Of a stretch of DNA of 64,000 nucleotides, positions 36,218 through 45,056 are shown piece by piece (the stretch's first letter is position 1; every line of letters starts with the position of its first letter). The stretch lies in assembly GCA_947496465.1 (NCBI GenBank), contig CANMCX010000011.1:1-64000 (forward strand). The letters run 5' to 3'. Made by a program: the position numbers and the translations under genes. This DNA comes from Marinifilum_A sediminis. Its GTDB lineage: Bacteria > Bacteroidota > Bacteroidia > Bacteroidales > Marinifilaceae. The notes beneath the pieces were generated by a model. The model had not been told where the DNA came from and made no database searches. It saw only the letters and a program-made list of their open reading frames with translations.

Positions 36218-37723
36218 ATGACAAGTGAAAATTATTTATTGGATCCGAACAAGCTAGTTAAATATTTACAGAAGCCAAGTTGCGAGTTTACAAAGGAAGA
36301 TTTGATTAAGTATATTGTTGAGAACAATATTGAAATGATCAACTTTCGATATGTAGCTGAAGATGGTAAATTAAAGACCTTGAATTTTATTATTACAGGT
36401 GCTGATCACCTTGATAGTATATTATCAACAGGAGAAAGAGTAGATGGATCGAGTTTATTCTCATTTATAGGTGCAGGATCGAGCGACTTGTATGTTATTC
36501 CAAGATTTAAAACTGCATTTGTGAACCCATTCTCAGAAACTCCAAGTTTGGATATTCTTTGTTCATTCTACACTGCAGAAGGAAAACCTCTTGAAAGTGC
36601 ACCAGAGTATATTTTAAAGAAAGCTAACAACTCTTTCACCAACGCAACTGGACTAAAATTCAAAGCTATGGGTGAGTTGGAATACTATATTAAAAGTGAA
36701 AACCACACATTGTATCCTGATGTAGATCAGAAAGGATATCATAGCTCGCAACCATTTACAAAATGGGAAGCTTTAAGAAAAGAAGCTATGGTTTTGATTG
36801 CACAATGTGGTGGTAAAATTAAATACGGTCACTCTGAAGTTGGAAGTTTTACTACCGGAGATGATGGTTACGAACAGCACGAGATTGAATTCTTGCCTGT
36901 TGATCCTGAAGAGGCAGTTGAGCAATTGATTATTGCAAAGTGGATCGTAAGAATGCTTGCTAATCGTGAAGGTGCTTTGGTAAGTTGGGCTCCAAAAATT
37001 ACTGTTGGTAAGGCTGGTAGTGGTCTTCATATTCACATGTTGGTTGAGAAAGATGGTAAAAACATCTGTATTGAGAATGGAAAATTAGGTGATACAGCTA
37101 AGAAAATGATTGCTGGAATCATGGATCTTTCAGGTGCATTAACTGCTTTTGGAAATACTATTCCTACTTCATATTTACGTTTGGTTCCTCACCAGGAAGC
37201 ACCAACTTACGTATGTTGGGGAGATCGTAACCGTTCTGTATTGGTTCGTGTACCTCTGGGATGGGTTGGAGCATCGGATATGATTAAGGATGTTAATCCA
37301 CAACAAGCTGCTGATCCAAGAGATTTCTCAAGTAAACAAACATTTGAATTTAGAGTGCCAGATGGATCTGCAGATATCTATTTGCTAATGGCAGGTTTAA
37401 TTGTTTCATGTCAACATGGTTTGGAAATGCAAGGAAGTCTTGAGATGGCTGAAGAGTTGTATGCAGATGTTGATATTTTTGCTGCAGATTATAAGGAGAA
37501 GTTAGATCAATTGAAGCAATTACCAACATGTTGTTGGGAAAGTGCAGACTCTCTTGTAGAGAAGCGTGAAATTTTCGAAAAGAATGGAATCTTCCCTGAA
37601 GGAACAGTTAATGCTATTGTGAAGAATCTTAAAAAGTATGAAGACAATGGCTTGAACGACCGTATTCTAGGAAAAGTAGATAAGATAATGGAGATTGTAG
37701 ACAAGTACATCCATTGTATGTAA
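36218..37723 (+). CDS. glnA: Glutamine synthetase (type I family)
   Basis: About 501 residues from the ATG at 36218; an upstream in-frame TTG (36116) would add 34 non-conserved residues. GS catalytic motifs are seen: the Glu-bearing FKAMGELEYYI, QHEIEFLP, the ATP-binding KAGSGLHIHM, NRSVLVRVP and FEFRVPDGSADIY. The adenylylation loop (NLYDLP) of enteric GSI is absent, so covalent control of that type is not expected. It makes glutamine from glutamate and ammonium. GdhA at 10.2 kb is the complementary assimilation enzyme. Confidence 0.9.
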   Translation: MTSENYLLDPNKLVKYLQKPSCEFTKEDLIKYIVENNIEMINFRYVAEDGKLKTLNFIITGADHLDSILSTGERVDGSSLFSFIGAGSSDLYVIPRFKTAFVNPFSETPSLDILCSFYTAEGKPLESAPEYILKKANNSFTNATGLKFKAMGELEYYIKSENHTLYPDVDQKGYHSSQPFTKWEALRKEAMVLIAQCGGKIKYGHSEVGSFTTGDDGYEQHEIEFLPVDPEEAVEQLIIAKWIVRMLANREGALVSWAPKITVGKAGSGLHIHMLVEKDGKNICIENGKLGDTAKKMIAGIMDLSGALTAFGNTIPTSYLRLVPHQEAPTYVCWGDRNRSVLVRVPLGWVGASDMIKDVNPQQAADPRDFSSKQTFEFRVPDGSADIYLLMAGLIVSCQHGLEMQGSLEMAEELYADVDIFAADYKEKLDQLKQLPTCCWESADSLVEKREIFEKNGIFPEGTVNAIVKNLKKYEDNGLNDRILGKVDKIMEIVDKYIHCM

Positions 37724-37754
37724 GAATTTAGATTAGATATTAGTTATACTTTGA

Positions 37755-37785
37755 AGGTCCTGTAATTATTTACAGGGCTTTTTTT
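37755..37785 (+). terminator. Intrinsic terminator after glnA
   Basis: TCCTGTAA pairs with TTACAGGG (one G·U) across TTAT, then seven T. Confidence 0.85.
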
Positions 37786-37819
37786 ATATGGAATACATTT
37801 TAATAAAACAAATTAGTAT

Positions 37820-37847
37820 AAAAAAAGACCCCAAAAAATTGGAGTCT
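37820..37847 (-). terminator. Intrinsic terminator after the DUF4783 gene
   Basis: On the minus strand AGACTCCAA pairs with TTGGGGTCT, then a T-run. Confidence 0.85.
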
Positions 37848-37853
37848 GTAATT

Positions 37854-38252
37854 TTAATCTTTTTCGATATTCAATTGATGAACAATGAATTTTCCATTTT
37901 GATTTTTAAGTAGAAAACTAACTCTAAATTTTCCTTTTCTGGTTTGCAGATCTCCCGTAACATATCTGGCTCCAGGTTTTCCACCAGTATGCTTTCTGTT
38001 AAATCCTGTAGGAGGAAATTCTCTAAAGAATTTCGCCATGATCTGTTTTGCCTGCGATTTACTATAGCTCGCTTCCTTATCCTGAATAGATAATGCAACT
38101 CTGTCGCCAAAGAAATTAGCAAGTTGATTGCTATTGCCCTGCTTAAATGCAGATATCAACTCTCTTGGTAAATCATTTTGATTCTGAGATAAAGCATTAG
38201 ACAAATTGCCTAATATAAGAATCCCAATAAATATGTATTTAATAATTCTCAT
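37854..38252 (-). CDS. DUF4783 domain-containing exported protein
   Basis: 132 residues with a signal peptide (~4-22, ending ALSQ). The rest is an NTF2-like small domain: helices around LPRELISAFKQGNSNQLANFF and strands ending GKFRVSFLLKNQNGKFIVHQLNIEKD (in part). This matches the DUF4783 family, common in Bacteroidota and of unknown function. Monocistronic with its own terminator, divergent from rlmH. Confidence 0.8.
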   Translation of the reverse strand: MRIIKYIFIGILILGNLSNALSQNQNDLPRELISAFKQGNSNQLANFFGDRVALSIQDKEASYSKSQAKQIMAKFFREFPPTGFNRKHTGGKPGARYVTGDLQTRKGKFRVSFLLKNQNGKFIVHQLNIEKD

Positions 38253-38479
38253 CTGAATAGTTTTAATCCAATATCATTTACCTTTACACAAATTCTGTGC
38301 GAAAAACATATCGCAAGATAAAAAAAATCTCATCGCCAACCTGAATGTGTGAGAGTTATTCATTATTATGATTCTCATTTTGATTGTACTTTTATTTGAT
38401 ACGGATAGGTGATGGCTTATTATCTGATCATAAGTGTTTGTGTTGATCTTGTAATTAAAAATAGTAAAATTAGATAGAA

Positions 38480-38953
38480 ATGAAAATTACACTTCTTGTT
38501 ATTGGTAAGACTGATAAGGATTTTGTTAAGAAAGGGATAGAGGAATATCAAAAAAGATTGGTGCATTATCTTCCTTTCGAATTGAAAATAATTCCTGATT
38601 TGAAGAATACAAAAAACTTATCTGAAAATCAGCAAAAACAAAAGGAGGGAGAATTAATATTAGATAAAATAAAATCTTCTGATACCTTAATTTTATTGGA
38701 CGAAAATGGAAAAGAATTTTCTTCGGTAGGTTTTTCGAAGTATGTTGAGCAAAAAATGATAGGTGGAATAAAGAATCTGGTTTTTGTAATTGGAGGACCT
38801 TATGGTTTCTCTGATGAGGTCTATAAAAAAGCTCAGGGGAAGATTTCCTTATCGAAAATGACCTATTCTCATCAAATGATTAGAATGATTTTTATTGAAC
38901 AGTTGTATCGTGCAATGACAATCATAAAAGGAGAACCTTATCATCATGTTTGA
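38480..38953 (+). CDS. rlmH: 23S rRNA pseudouridine-1915 N3-methyltransferase
   Basis: 157 residues, standard RlmH length, SPOUT/trefoil-knot fold. The SAM-binding knot LVFVIGGPYGFSDEVY (~99-114) and the C-terminal YSHQMIRMIFIEQLYRA (~128-144) ending in GEPYHHV are diagnostic. It methylates the pseudouridine at position 1915 in helix 69 of 23S rRNA on the 70S ribosome. Confidence 0.95.
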   Translation: MKITLLVIGKTDKDFVKKGIEEYQKRLVHYLPFELKIIPDLKNTKNLSENQQKQKEGELILDKIKSSDTLILLDENGKEFSSVGFSKYVEQKMIGGIKNLVFVIGGPYGFSDEVYKKAQGKISLSKMTYSHQMIRMIFIEQLYRAMTIIKGEPYHHV

Positions 38954-39035
38954 TGATTTGAATGAATTATGCTAATTTGTGAGTGTTTAGCATGAAATTT
39001 GTAAATCATATCAGGAATTTCAAAAACTCTCTCAA

Positions 39036-42000
39036 TTGAAAAAAAATAAACTTCTCAAATATTTATTAGGATTTTCTGCGCTGGTATTTTTATTTCTAGC
39101 CATTTCAACAACATACTTATTTAATCGACAGGATAGCCTAAAACTATCGGCAGAGCGTATACAGCAAGTATTTAAGAAGAAAGAACTCTTACTTAAAAAA
39201 GACCTGCGTGAACTTCAAAATGGAATAGGAGGAGGAGGTAGTTTAAGTAAATATGAGAATTTTTCGGAATTTGAGAAGGATCTTAAAAAGGATGGTTTCG
39301 TTCTTCTTGGAATGAAACAAGATAGTTTGGTTTTTTGGAGTGATAATTCCTTTATTCTTCCACGACATTTTACTCTAAAAAGCATAAGTTCACCTGTGGT
39401 TCGTATGCCCAATGGATGGTACTTCGTGCAAAAGAACAAACAGGATTCCATTGATCTTTATGGATTACTTTTACTTAAAAAAATCTATCCATACCAAAAT
39501 AAATTTCTAAGAAATAGTTTCGATGAGGAGTTTAAAACACCAGCAAAGTATTCTATTTCATTAGACAAGGAGAGTGGTGAGCCAATTTTTGATAATTCTG
39601 GAAAGTATTTGTTTTCGTTAACGAAAGGAGATTTTGGTTTTGAACCCGAAAAGGTTAATAATAAAATAGGAGCTTTATTTGCTGCATTTTTCTGTGTATT
39701 GTTAATTTTCTTAAGTGTTTTGATTCGTGATATTCGAAATGTTAAGCTTGGATTTACAACTCTTGCAGTTTATGGTATTGTGTTATTTTTATCGCGCTAT
39801 TTCATGTTGCTTTGGAGTTTTCCAAGTGTGCTTTCCGAACTTGAATTATTTTCTCCTCTTCATTTTGCCAGCTCGTTCTTTTTTCCATCATTAGGCGATT
39901 TTGTGATTAATGTTCTATTCTTGTATGCCTTTGTTTACACTTATTCTGCTTATTCGTTAAAGAATAATATAAGCAAAGGATTAAAACAACATTGGTGTTT
40001 GATTTATATTATATGTCATGTTTTGTTGTTTTGGATTTTGTATTGTTGGAGTGTAAAACAAATTGGCAGTCTAGTAGTTGATTCCAGTTTTAGTTTGCAG
40101 ATGTTTGTGTTCCAGGATAAAGGAATATACGTTTTTACAGGCTTTGTAACACTTATTTTACTGTTGTATTCATTAGGGCATTTTGCATATTTGATAGGAG
40201 AAATGGCAAAACACCAATGGAGCAGAAATAAGTATTTTGCTTATTTATTTCTAATATCTGTTCCAGCAGGTATCATTTCTTATTTTTTCGAAGCGGAGAA
40301 TAAGGGTGTCATCTTTTTTCTTTTCCCCGTTGTCTTATTGCTTTTTACCGGATTTGTTGCCTACCGGGAGGATAAAAATGGAAAATATTCGTTTTTCATT
40401 TTATTATTGTTGCTGGTTTCCATAGCAATTAATAATCAGATTAATGTTTTTTCGGAGAAAAAGGAGGTGCAAAATAGGTTGGTTGCAGCCATGAATTTAT
40501 CAACCGAATACGATCCTACCTCTGAAAACCTGTTGGTTGATATGCAAAGTAAAATGGATATTGATATTGAGCTAAGAATGCTTTGTAATCGACCATTTAG
40601 GAACGAGATGCAGATCATGAAGCATATTCAAAATAAATATTTTTCAGGATTTTGGGAGCAGTATCATTTGCAAGTCACAATTTGTAACGACAGTGATGAT
40701 TTGAATATAGAACCAGATAATGAAATTCGAAACTGTTTTGATTTTTTCCAGGAAATGATTCTTAAATCTGGTGAGTCCATTCCAAATACCAATTTCTATT
40801 ATTTGAATGAATTCGACGGAATGGTTTCTTATCTTGGTGTTATCACTTCTAAATCATTGAGGAATGAGTCTGTTAAAATTTATATCCGATTGGATTCTAA
40901 AGTTGGAGACGAAGGCTTGGGATATCCAGATTTGCTGCTTGACGAAAAAGTGGCTCTTCGAAAACGAAATACAGAATATTCATTTGCAAAATACAGTGAT
41001 GGCAAATTAATTACATCATCGGGTGCTTTTACTTACTATATGAACAGTAAGGTTTTCGATGGGAAAAAAGACAATACCTACAGATTAGAATTGGATGGAT
41101 ACGATCATTTGGTCTATAAATTTGAGAACAATATTGTTGTTGTGAGTTATCAGGCAATAACCTGGTATAATAAGGCGATTACCATTCCATATCTTTTTGT
41201 ACTATTTTATTTATTTGGTCTTATCATTTGGTTATTTGAGAAGTATCCTTGGAGGTTTAAATTTAATATGAGCTTTAAATATAGAATTCAATATTCTATA
41301 GTAGGCTTGTTGATGATATTTTTCTTGTTATTGGGCGGTGGAACTGTATATTATACTATCGAGCGCTCAAAGGAGCTGAATAATCAGAAATTGCAGGATA
41401 AGCTTGAGCTTGTTAAGCGGGAAGTTATCCTGAGTTTAAATAATGATATAAATGTTGATTTCTTATCAGATAGATTACAACGATTATCTTCTTTGATTTA
41501 TGCAGACATTCATCTTTATGATCCTTCTGGAAGGTTGATAACTTCATCTCGTCCTGAAATATTTGAGAAGAATTTGCAAAATACTAAGATGAATTTTGCT
41601 GCTTATTTTCAGCTTTTTTTTCAGGAAAAAACCAAATTTATTCATCACGAGGAAATTGGAAGTATGTCATATTTATCAGCATATGAATCCATTGTAAATG
41701 AAGATAATGAATTGATAGCTTTTGTAAATCTTCCCTATTTTCTAAAAAGTCAGGATCTAGAAAAGGAAATGTTTAACTTGGTTTTAGCAGGTGTGAATCT
41801 TCATGTCTTCATGATTTTATTTGCCATATTTTTATCGGTATTCATATCTAATAAAATTACTTACCCATTAAGAATGATCCAAAATAAATTAAAAGCAACT
41901 CGTTTTGGTTCCTATGGTGATAAAATTGAATACACTAAGGATGACGAAATTGGAAATTTGGTAAATGAGTACAATCAAATGTTGACCGAATTGGAAGAAA

Positions 42001-42698
42001 GTGCAGAGCTTTTGGCGCGTTCTGAACGGGAATCTGCATGGAGAGAAATGGCCCGACAAATTGCTCATGAAATTAAGAATCCTCTTACGCCAATGAAACT
42101 TAGCATACAATTTATGCAAAAGAGGTTCGAAGAGAAATCTGAGAATAGAGAAGAGCATTTAAAACAGGTTAGCAAAACATTAATCGAGCAAATCAATGCA
42201 CTTTCATCAATTGCAACAGCCTTTTCTAATTTTGCGAAAATGCCGACTGCTAAAAACGAACAATTGAATTTAATAGATATACTTCAGCATGTGATATCAT
42301 TGTTTAGAAATGATAGTTTTGATTTGAAATTGCAATTAAATGATATAGAAAATGCTGATGTGTTTGTTGATAGAGAGCAGTTTGTACGTGTTTTTGTGAA
42401 TTTAATAAACAATGCCATCCAATCTATTCCGGATGATAGAGAAGGGCAGATTGTTATTGAAATAGAGGAGCAGAAAGAATACTATCAGGCTTCTGTTATT
42501 GATAATGGGCTTGGAATTAAGAGTGAGGTTAAAGAGAAATTATTTTATCCTAATTTCACCACTAAATCGGGTGGAATGGGACTTGGCTTGGCTATCGTAA
42601 AAAATATTGTAGAAAACGCCAAAGGCAAAATTTGGGTTGAATCTGAAGAGAATGTTGGTTCATGCTTTTTTGTGAAAATTCCTAAATATAAATTGTAA
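39036..42698 (+). CDS. Large NtrY-like membrane sensor histidine kinase
   Basis: 1220 residues, start codon TTG: no ATG occurs for ~90 codons and MKKNKLLKYLLGF gives a proper first helix. Layout: one N-terminal helix, a periplasmic segment (~30-200), a polytopic core of about seven helices (~205-470), a second extracytoplasmic domain (~475-710), a helix, a third sensor region, HAMP (~940-990), HisKA with His1011 in QIAHEIKNPLTPMK, then HATPase with NLINNAIQSIP and GGMGLGLAIV. It is much larger than typical NtrY (~750). No response regulator adjoins; the MBL gene follows 2 nt later. Confidence 0.85.
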   Translation: MKKNKLLKYLLGFSALVFLFLAISTTYLFNRQDSLKLSAERIQQVFKKKELLLKKDLRELQNGIGGGGSLSKYENFSEFEKDLKKDGFVLLGMKQDSLVFWSDNSFILPRHFTLKSISSPVVRMPNGWYFVQKNKQDSIDLYGLLLLKKIYPYQNKFLRNSFDEEFKTPAKYSISLDKESGEPIFDNSGKYLFSLTKGDFGFEPEKVNNKIGALFAAFFCVLLIFLSVLIRDIRNVKLGFTTLAVYGIVLFLSRYFMLLWSFPSVLSELELFSPLHFASSFFFPSLGDFVINVLFLYAFVYTYSAYSLKNNISKGLKQHWCLIYIICHVLLFWILYCWSVKQIGSLVVDSSFSLQMFVFQDKGIYVFTGFVTLILLLYSLGHFAYLIGEMAKHQWSRNKYFAYLFLISVPAGIISYFFEAENKGVIFFLFPVVLLLFTGFVAYREDKNGKYSFFILLLLLVSIAINNQINVFSEKKEVQNRLVAAMNLSTEYDPTSENLLVDMQSKMDIDIELRMLCNRPFRNEMQIMKHIQNKYFSGFWEQYHLQVTICNDSDDLNIEPDNEIRNCFDFFQEMILKSGESIPNTNFYYLNEFDGMVSYLGVITSKSLRNESVKIYIRLDSKVGDEGLGYPDLLLDEKVALRKRNTEYSFAKYSDGKLITSSGAFTYYMNSKVFDGKKDNTYRLELDGYDHLVYKFENNIVVVSYQAITWYNKAITIPYLFVLFYLFGLIIWLFEKYPWRFKFNMSFKYRIQYSIVGLLMIFFLLLGGGTVYYTIERSKELNNQKLQDKLELVKREVILSLNNDINVDFLSDRLQRLSSLIYADIHLYDPSGRLITSSRPEIFEKNLQNTKMNFAAYFQLFFQEKTKFIHHEEIGSMSYLSAYESIVNEDNELIAFVNLPYFLKSQDLEKEMFNLVLAGVNLHVFMILFAIFLSVFISNKITYPLRMIQNKLKATRFGSYGDKIEYTKDDEIGNLVNEYNQMLTELEESAELLARSERESAWREMARQIAHEIKNPLTPMKLSIQFMQKRFEEKSENREEHLKQVSKTLIEQINALSSIATAFSNFAKMPTAKNEQLNLIDILQHVISLFRNDSFDLKLQLNDIENADVFVDREQFVRVFVNLINNAIQSIPDDREGQIVIEIEEQKEYYQASVIDNGLGIKSEVKEKLFYPNFTTKSGGMGLGLAIVKNIVENAKGKIWVESEENVGSCFFVKIPKYKL

Positions 42699-42700
42699 AC

Positions 42701-43477
42701 ATGAATATTAAAGTATTGCTTGATAATACAGCTAAATCGGGATTTGAATCGGTTCACGGATTTTCCTTACTGATTGAAGCAGATAAAAAAATCTTGTTTG
42801 ATCTTGGACCCAATGAATTGTTTAGAAAGAATGCAGCAAAATTGGGAGAGGATTTAACGGATGTAGAAACTGTGGTTTTAAGCCACGGACATTGGGATCA
42901 TGGTGATGGTTTGGCTTATTTGAATGGAAAGCAATTGATTTTACATCCAGATTCATTTACAAGGCGTAGTGGAAAGATAAATGGGACTAATGTTGGTTTG
43001 TCTTTTTCAAGAGAAGATATTCAAAAGGATTATGAGATTCTTGAATGCAAAGAACCATATTGGATTTCGGGAAGTATAGTTTTCCTGGGTGAAATTCCAC
43101 GAGAAAATGATTTTGAATCAAAAGATACTTCTTTTGTATTATCGGATGGATCCTCCGATTTTGTATTAGATGATTCAGCTATTGTTATTAAATCGGATAA
43201 GGGATTAGTCGTAATTAGTGGTTGTGCACATTCAGGTATTTGCAATACTGTTTCATATGCACAGAAAGTTTGCAATACAGAACAAGTTTATGCTGTTTTG
43301 GGTGGATTTCACTTGAGAAAGTTAGACCAAGTGACTCAGAAAACCATTGAATTTTTATGCCAGCAAAAAGTAGAACTTGTTGGACCAACTCATTGTACTG
43401 GATTTAAAGTTCGAGATGAATTTAAAAAACACTTGAGTGTGCTTGATTTAAATGCTGGAGATCAAATTGAATTGTAG
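42701..43477 (+). CDS. MBL-fold metallo-hydrolase (COG1237-like)
   Basis: 258 residues. The metal-binding motif is His62-Gly-His64-Trp-Asp66-His67, with further ligands in SGCAHSGI (~170-177) and GGFHLRK (~200-206). The subfamily resembles the archaeal/bacterial dihydropterin-type MBL proteins; substrate unknown. It starts 2 nt after the giant kinase and is surely co-transcribed, so a link to that signalling pathway is possible. It converges on the LuxR-type gene with no intervening bases, so transcripts must overlap. Confidence 0.82.
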   Translation: MNIKVLLDNTAKSGFESVHGFSLLIEADKKILFDLGPNELFRKNAAKLGEDLTDVETVVLSHGHWDHGDGLAYLNGKQLILHPDSFTRRSGKINGTNVGLSFSREDIQKDYEILECKEPYWISGSIVFLGEIPRENDFESKDTSFVLSDGSSDFVLDDSAIVIKSDKGLVVISGCAHSGICNTVSYAQKVCNTEQVYAVLGGFHLRKLDQVTQKTIEFLCQQKVELVGPTHCTGFKVRDEFKKHLSVLDLNAGDQIEL

Positions 43478-44071
43478 TTATTTTACTTCATCCATTGAAA
43501 TGATATTGTGTAAAATAGCATAAACCGTTAATCCTGAAACTGATTTAATACTCAGTTTTTGAGTGATGTTTTTACGATGAGTAACCACAGTATGAATGCT
43601 AATAAACAATTGATCAGCAATTTCCTTATTGGTTAAGCCTAAGGCAATATGCTTCAGAATATTCTTTTCCCGAGTACTTAAAGTATCATTCGATTTATCA
43701 TCGTTTTTATTTTTTTGGATACCACCCACTATTTCCTGTAAAATATCCAGAATTCTATTTTCAGTATCCTTATAAAAAATATGAGCATCTGCCTTATATT
43801 CTTCACTGGTGCTTGGAGAATCCGAAATTAGAACCAATCGTAATTTATTCCCATTTACAAATGATTGCTTTAAATCCTCACAATCTGATTGTAGCATGTC
43901 AGGATTTGCAATCAAAATTTCTGGTTTGATTTTATTCACAATTTCGCACAACTCGTCCTTACTATCGATAGTTTGAATGACTTCTGTGTTTTCTAGTTTT
44001 TGCAAAACAGAACGCAAGCCTTTTCGTATCAAACAAGAGTTTTCAGCGATGAGTATAGAGATTCTAGGCAT
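43478..44071 (-). CDS. LuxR-type regulator with degenerate receiver domain
   Basis: 197 residues. The N-terminal ~115 residues have receiver fold, but the acidic pocket reads AEN (Glu10-Asn11) and the phosphoacceptor position is Asn55 in EILIANPD, so aspartate phosphorylation is doubtful. The LuxR/NarL helix-turn-helix is intact (LSTREKNILKHIALGLTNKE, ~134-153, and QLFISIHTVVTHRKNI). It lies 10 nt after the hemerythrin gene. It may respond to ligand, redox or partner binding rather than a kinase (inference). Confidence 0.85.
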   Translation of the reverse strand: MPRISILIAENSCLIRKGLRSVLQKLENTEVIQTIDSKDELCEIVNKIKPEILIANPDMLQSDCEDLKQSFVNGNKLRLVLISDSPSTSEEYKADAHIFYKDTENRILDILQEIVGGIQKNKNDDKSNDTLSTREKNILKHIALGLTNKEIADQLFISIHTVVTHRKNITQKLSIKSVSGLTVYAILHNIISMDEVK

Positions 44072-44081
44072 AGATGAGGAG

Positions 44082-44810
44082 TTAGAATAGGTTTTTAATG
44101 GATTTTTCCATCAGAATAATTTTTGGAATTAGAACCTTGTCCTCAATTCTGGAATGATAATTCAAATCTTCCTCAAGCCTAAATAAATCCTGAATAATTG
44201 AATGATATAAAGTTACGTTTGCAGGTGGAGTAAGGTATTTGATCATTATGGTTCTTAAATCCATTAATTTTTCCTCCACATCATCGTGACCTTCTTCGTA
44301 TTTCTCAATTGAGAAAGAATCGAAAATTTGTTGATTTTTATCCGAAAAGTCTTGTTTTTTAATGATCTCATCAACAGTTAATACGTAAGGGAAAACGACA
44401 TCTTCCTCGTGCATTATGTGAGCGGTAAGTTCTGTTTTATAGCCCTCAAAGAAGTTTCGAATTAATTCGATGTATTTTTTGTCCTCGGTATCTTCCGAAG
44501 CTAAAGAGAATATTTTTTGTTCTATCTCACTTAAAGTGGTATTCAAATAACTTGCATGCGTCATTTTAAGATAAGCCACAATGTCCTTAACAGGAATGGT
44601 TTGCAATTCTTCTTTTGGGAAATAATCCTGATCGTGATAAGCATTTACTAGTTGAAGAAAAAAGTTCAGATCAACTGCATTCTCCTGACACACATCATTC
44701 ACAGTTTTGTCTCCAAAACCCAAATTAATACCAAATCTATGAATTACCGGAATTAGCATGTAATTCATTTGAATCACATCAGCCAATTTCATATTTTCTT
44801 TTATGCGCAT
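44082..44810 (-). CDS. Hemerythrin HHE-domain protein
   Basis: 242 residues. The N-terminal ~60 residues resemble the DUF542/ScdA N-domain but carry FGINLGFGDK where Ric proteins have the Cys-Cys-Gly-Gly motif. The C-terminal HHE bundle offers iron ligands: His85, His in LTAHIMHEEDVVFP (~131-144), His175 and Glu/His near SIIQDLFRLEEDLNYHSRIEDKV. A di-iron site sensing or handling O2, NO or peroxide is likely. It forms an operon with the LuxR-type gene, so it may be the sensory or protective partner. Confidence 0.82.
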   Translation of the reverse strand: MRIKENMKLADVIQMNYMLIPVIHRFGINLGFGDKTVNDVCQENAVDLNFFLQLVNAYHDQDYFPKEELQTIPVKDIVAYLKMTHASYLNTTLSEIEQKIFSLASEDTEDKKYIELIRNFFEGYKTELTAHIMHEEDVVFPYVLTVDEIIKKQDFSDKNQQIFDSFSIEKYEEGHDDVEEKLMDLRTIMIKYLTPPANVTLYHSIIQDLFRLEEDLNYHSRIEDKVLIPKIILMEKSIKNLF

Positions 44811-44929
44811 GCTCTAAATATTTTTAATCAATCTAAATTAATAAAAATTTAGAGATTTTTCGAGAGGTTGACAAATAAGCAATCGAAAACCGAAACCAAA
44901 TGAAGAATTAACACTAAAAAAGAAATATT

Positions 44930-45010
44930 ATGGCAAAAGATTTCTTGTATTTCAATTGGTCTCAGTTGTCGGGAGCATGTTTTTTATGTCATTACAAATG
45001 TAGAATGTAA
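44930..45010 (+). CDS. Possible 26-residue cysteine-rich peptide
   Basis: An ATG at 44930 preceded by an A-rich leader (AAAAAAGAAATATT) opens 26 codons ending TAA at 45008-45010. The product MAKDFLYFNWSQLSGACFLC continues HYKCRM, with Cys17-x2-Cys20-x3-Cys24. It lies in the 246-bp gap between the hemerythrin gene (divergent) and the TPR gene. The Cys pattern and hemerythrin neighbour suggest metal or redox binding, but the size makes chance occurrence possible. Confidence 0.3.
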   Translation: MAKDFLYFNWSQLSGACFLCHYKCRM

Positions 45011-45056
45011 GCTTACTTGTTGCAATACCAATATGTAGGTATAATTACAATTTACT

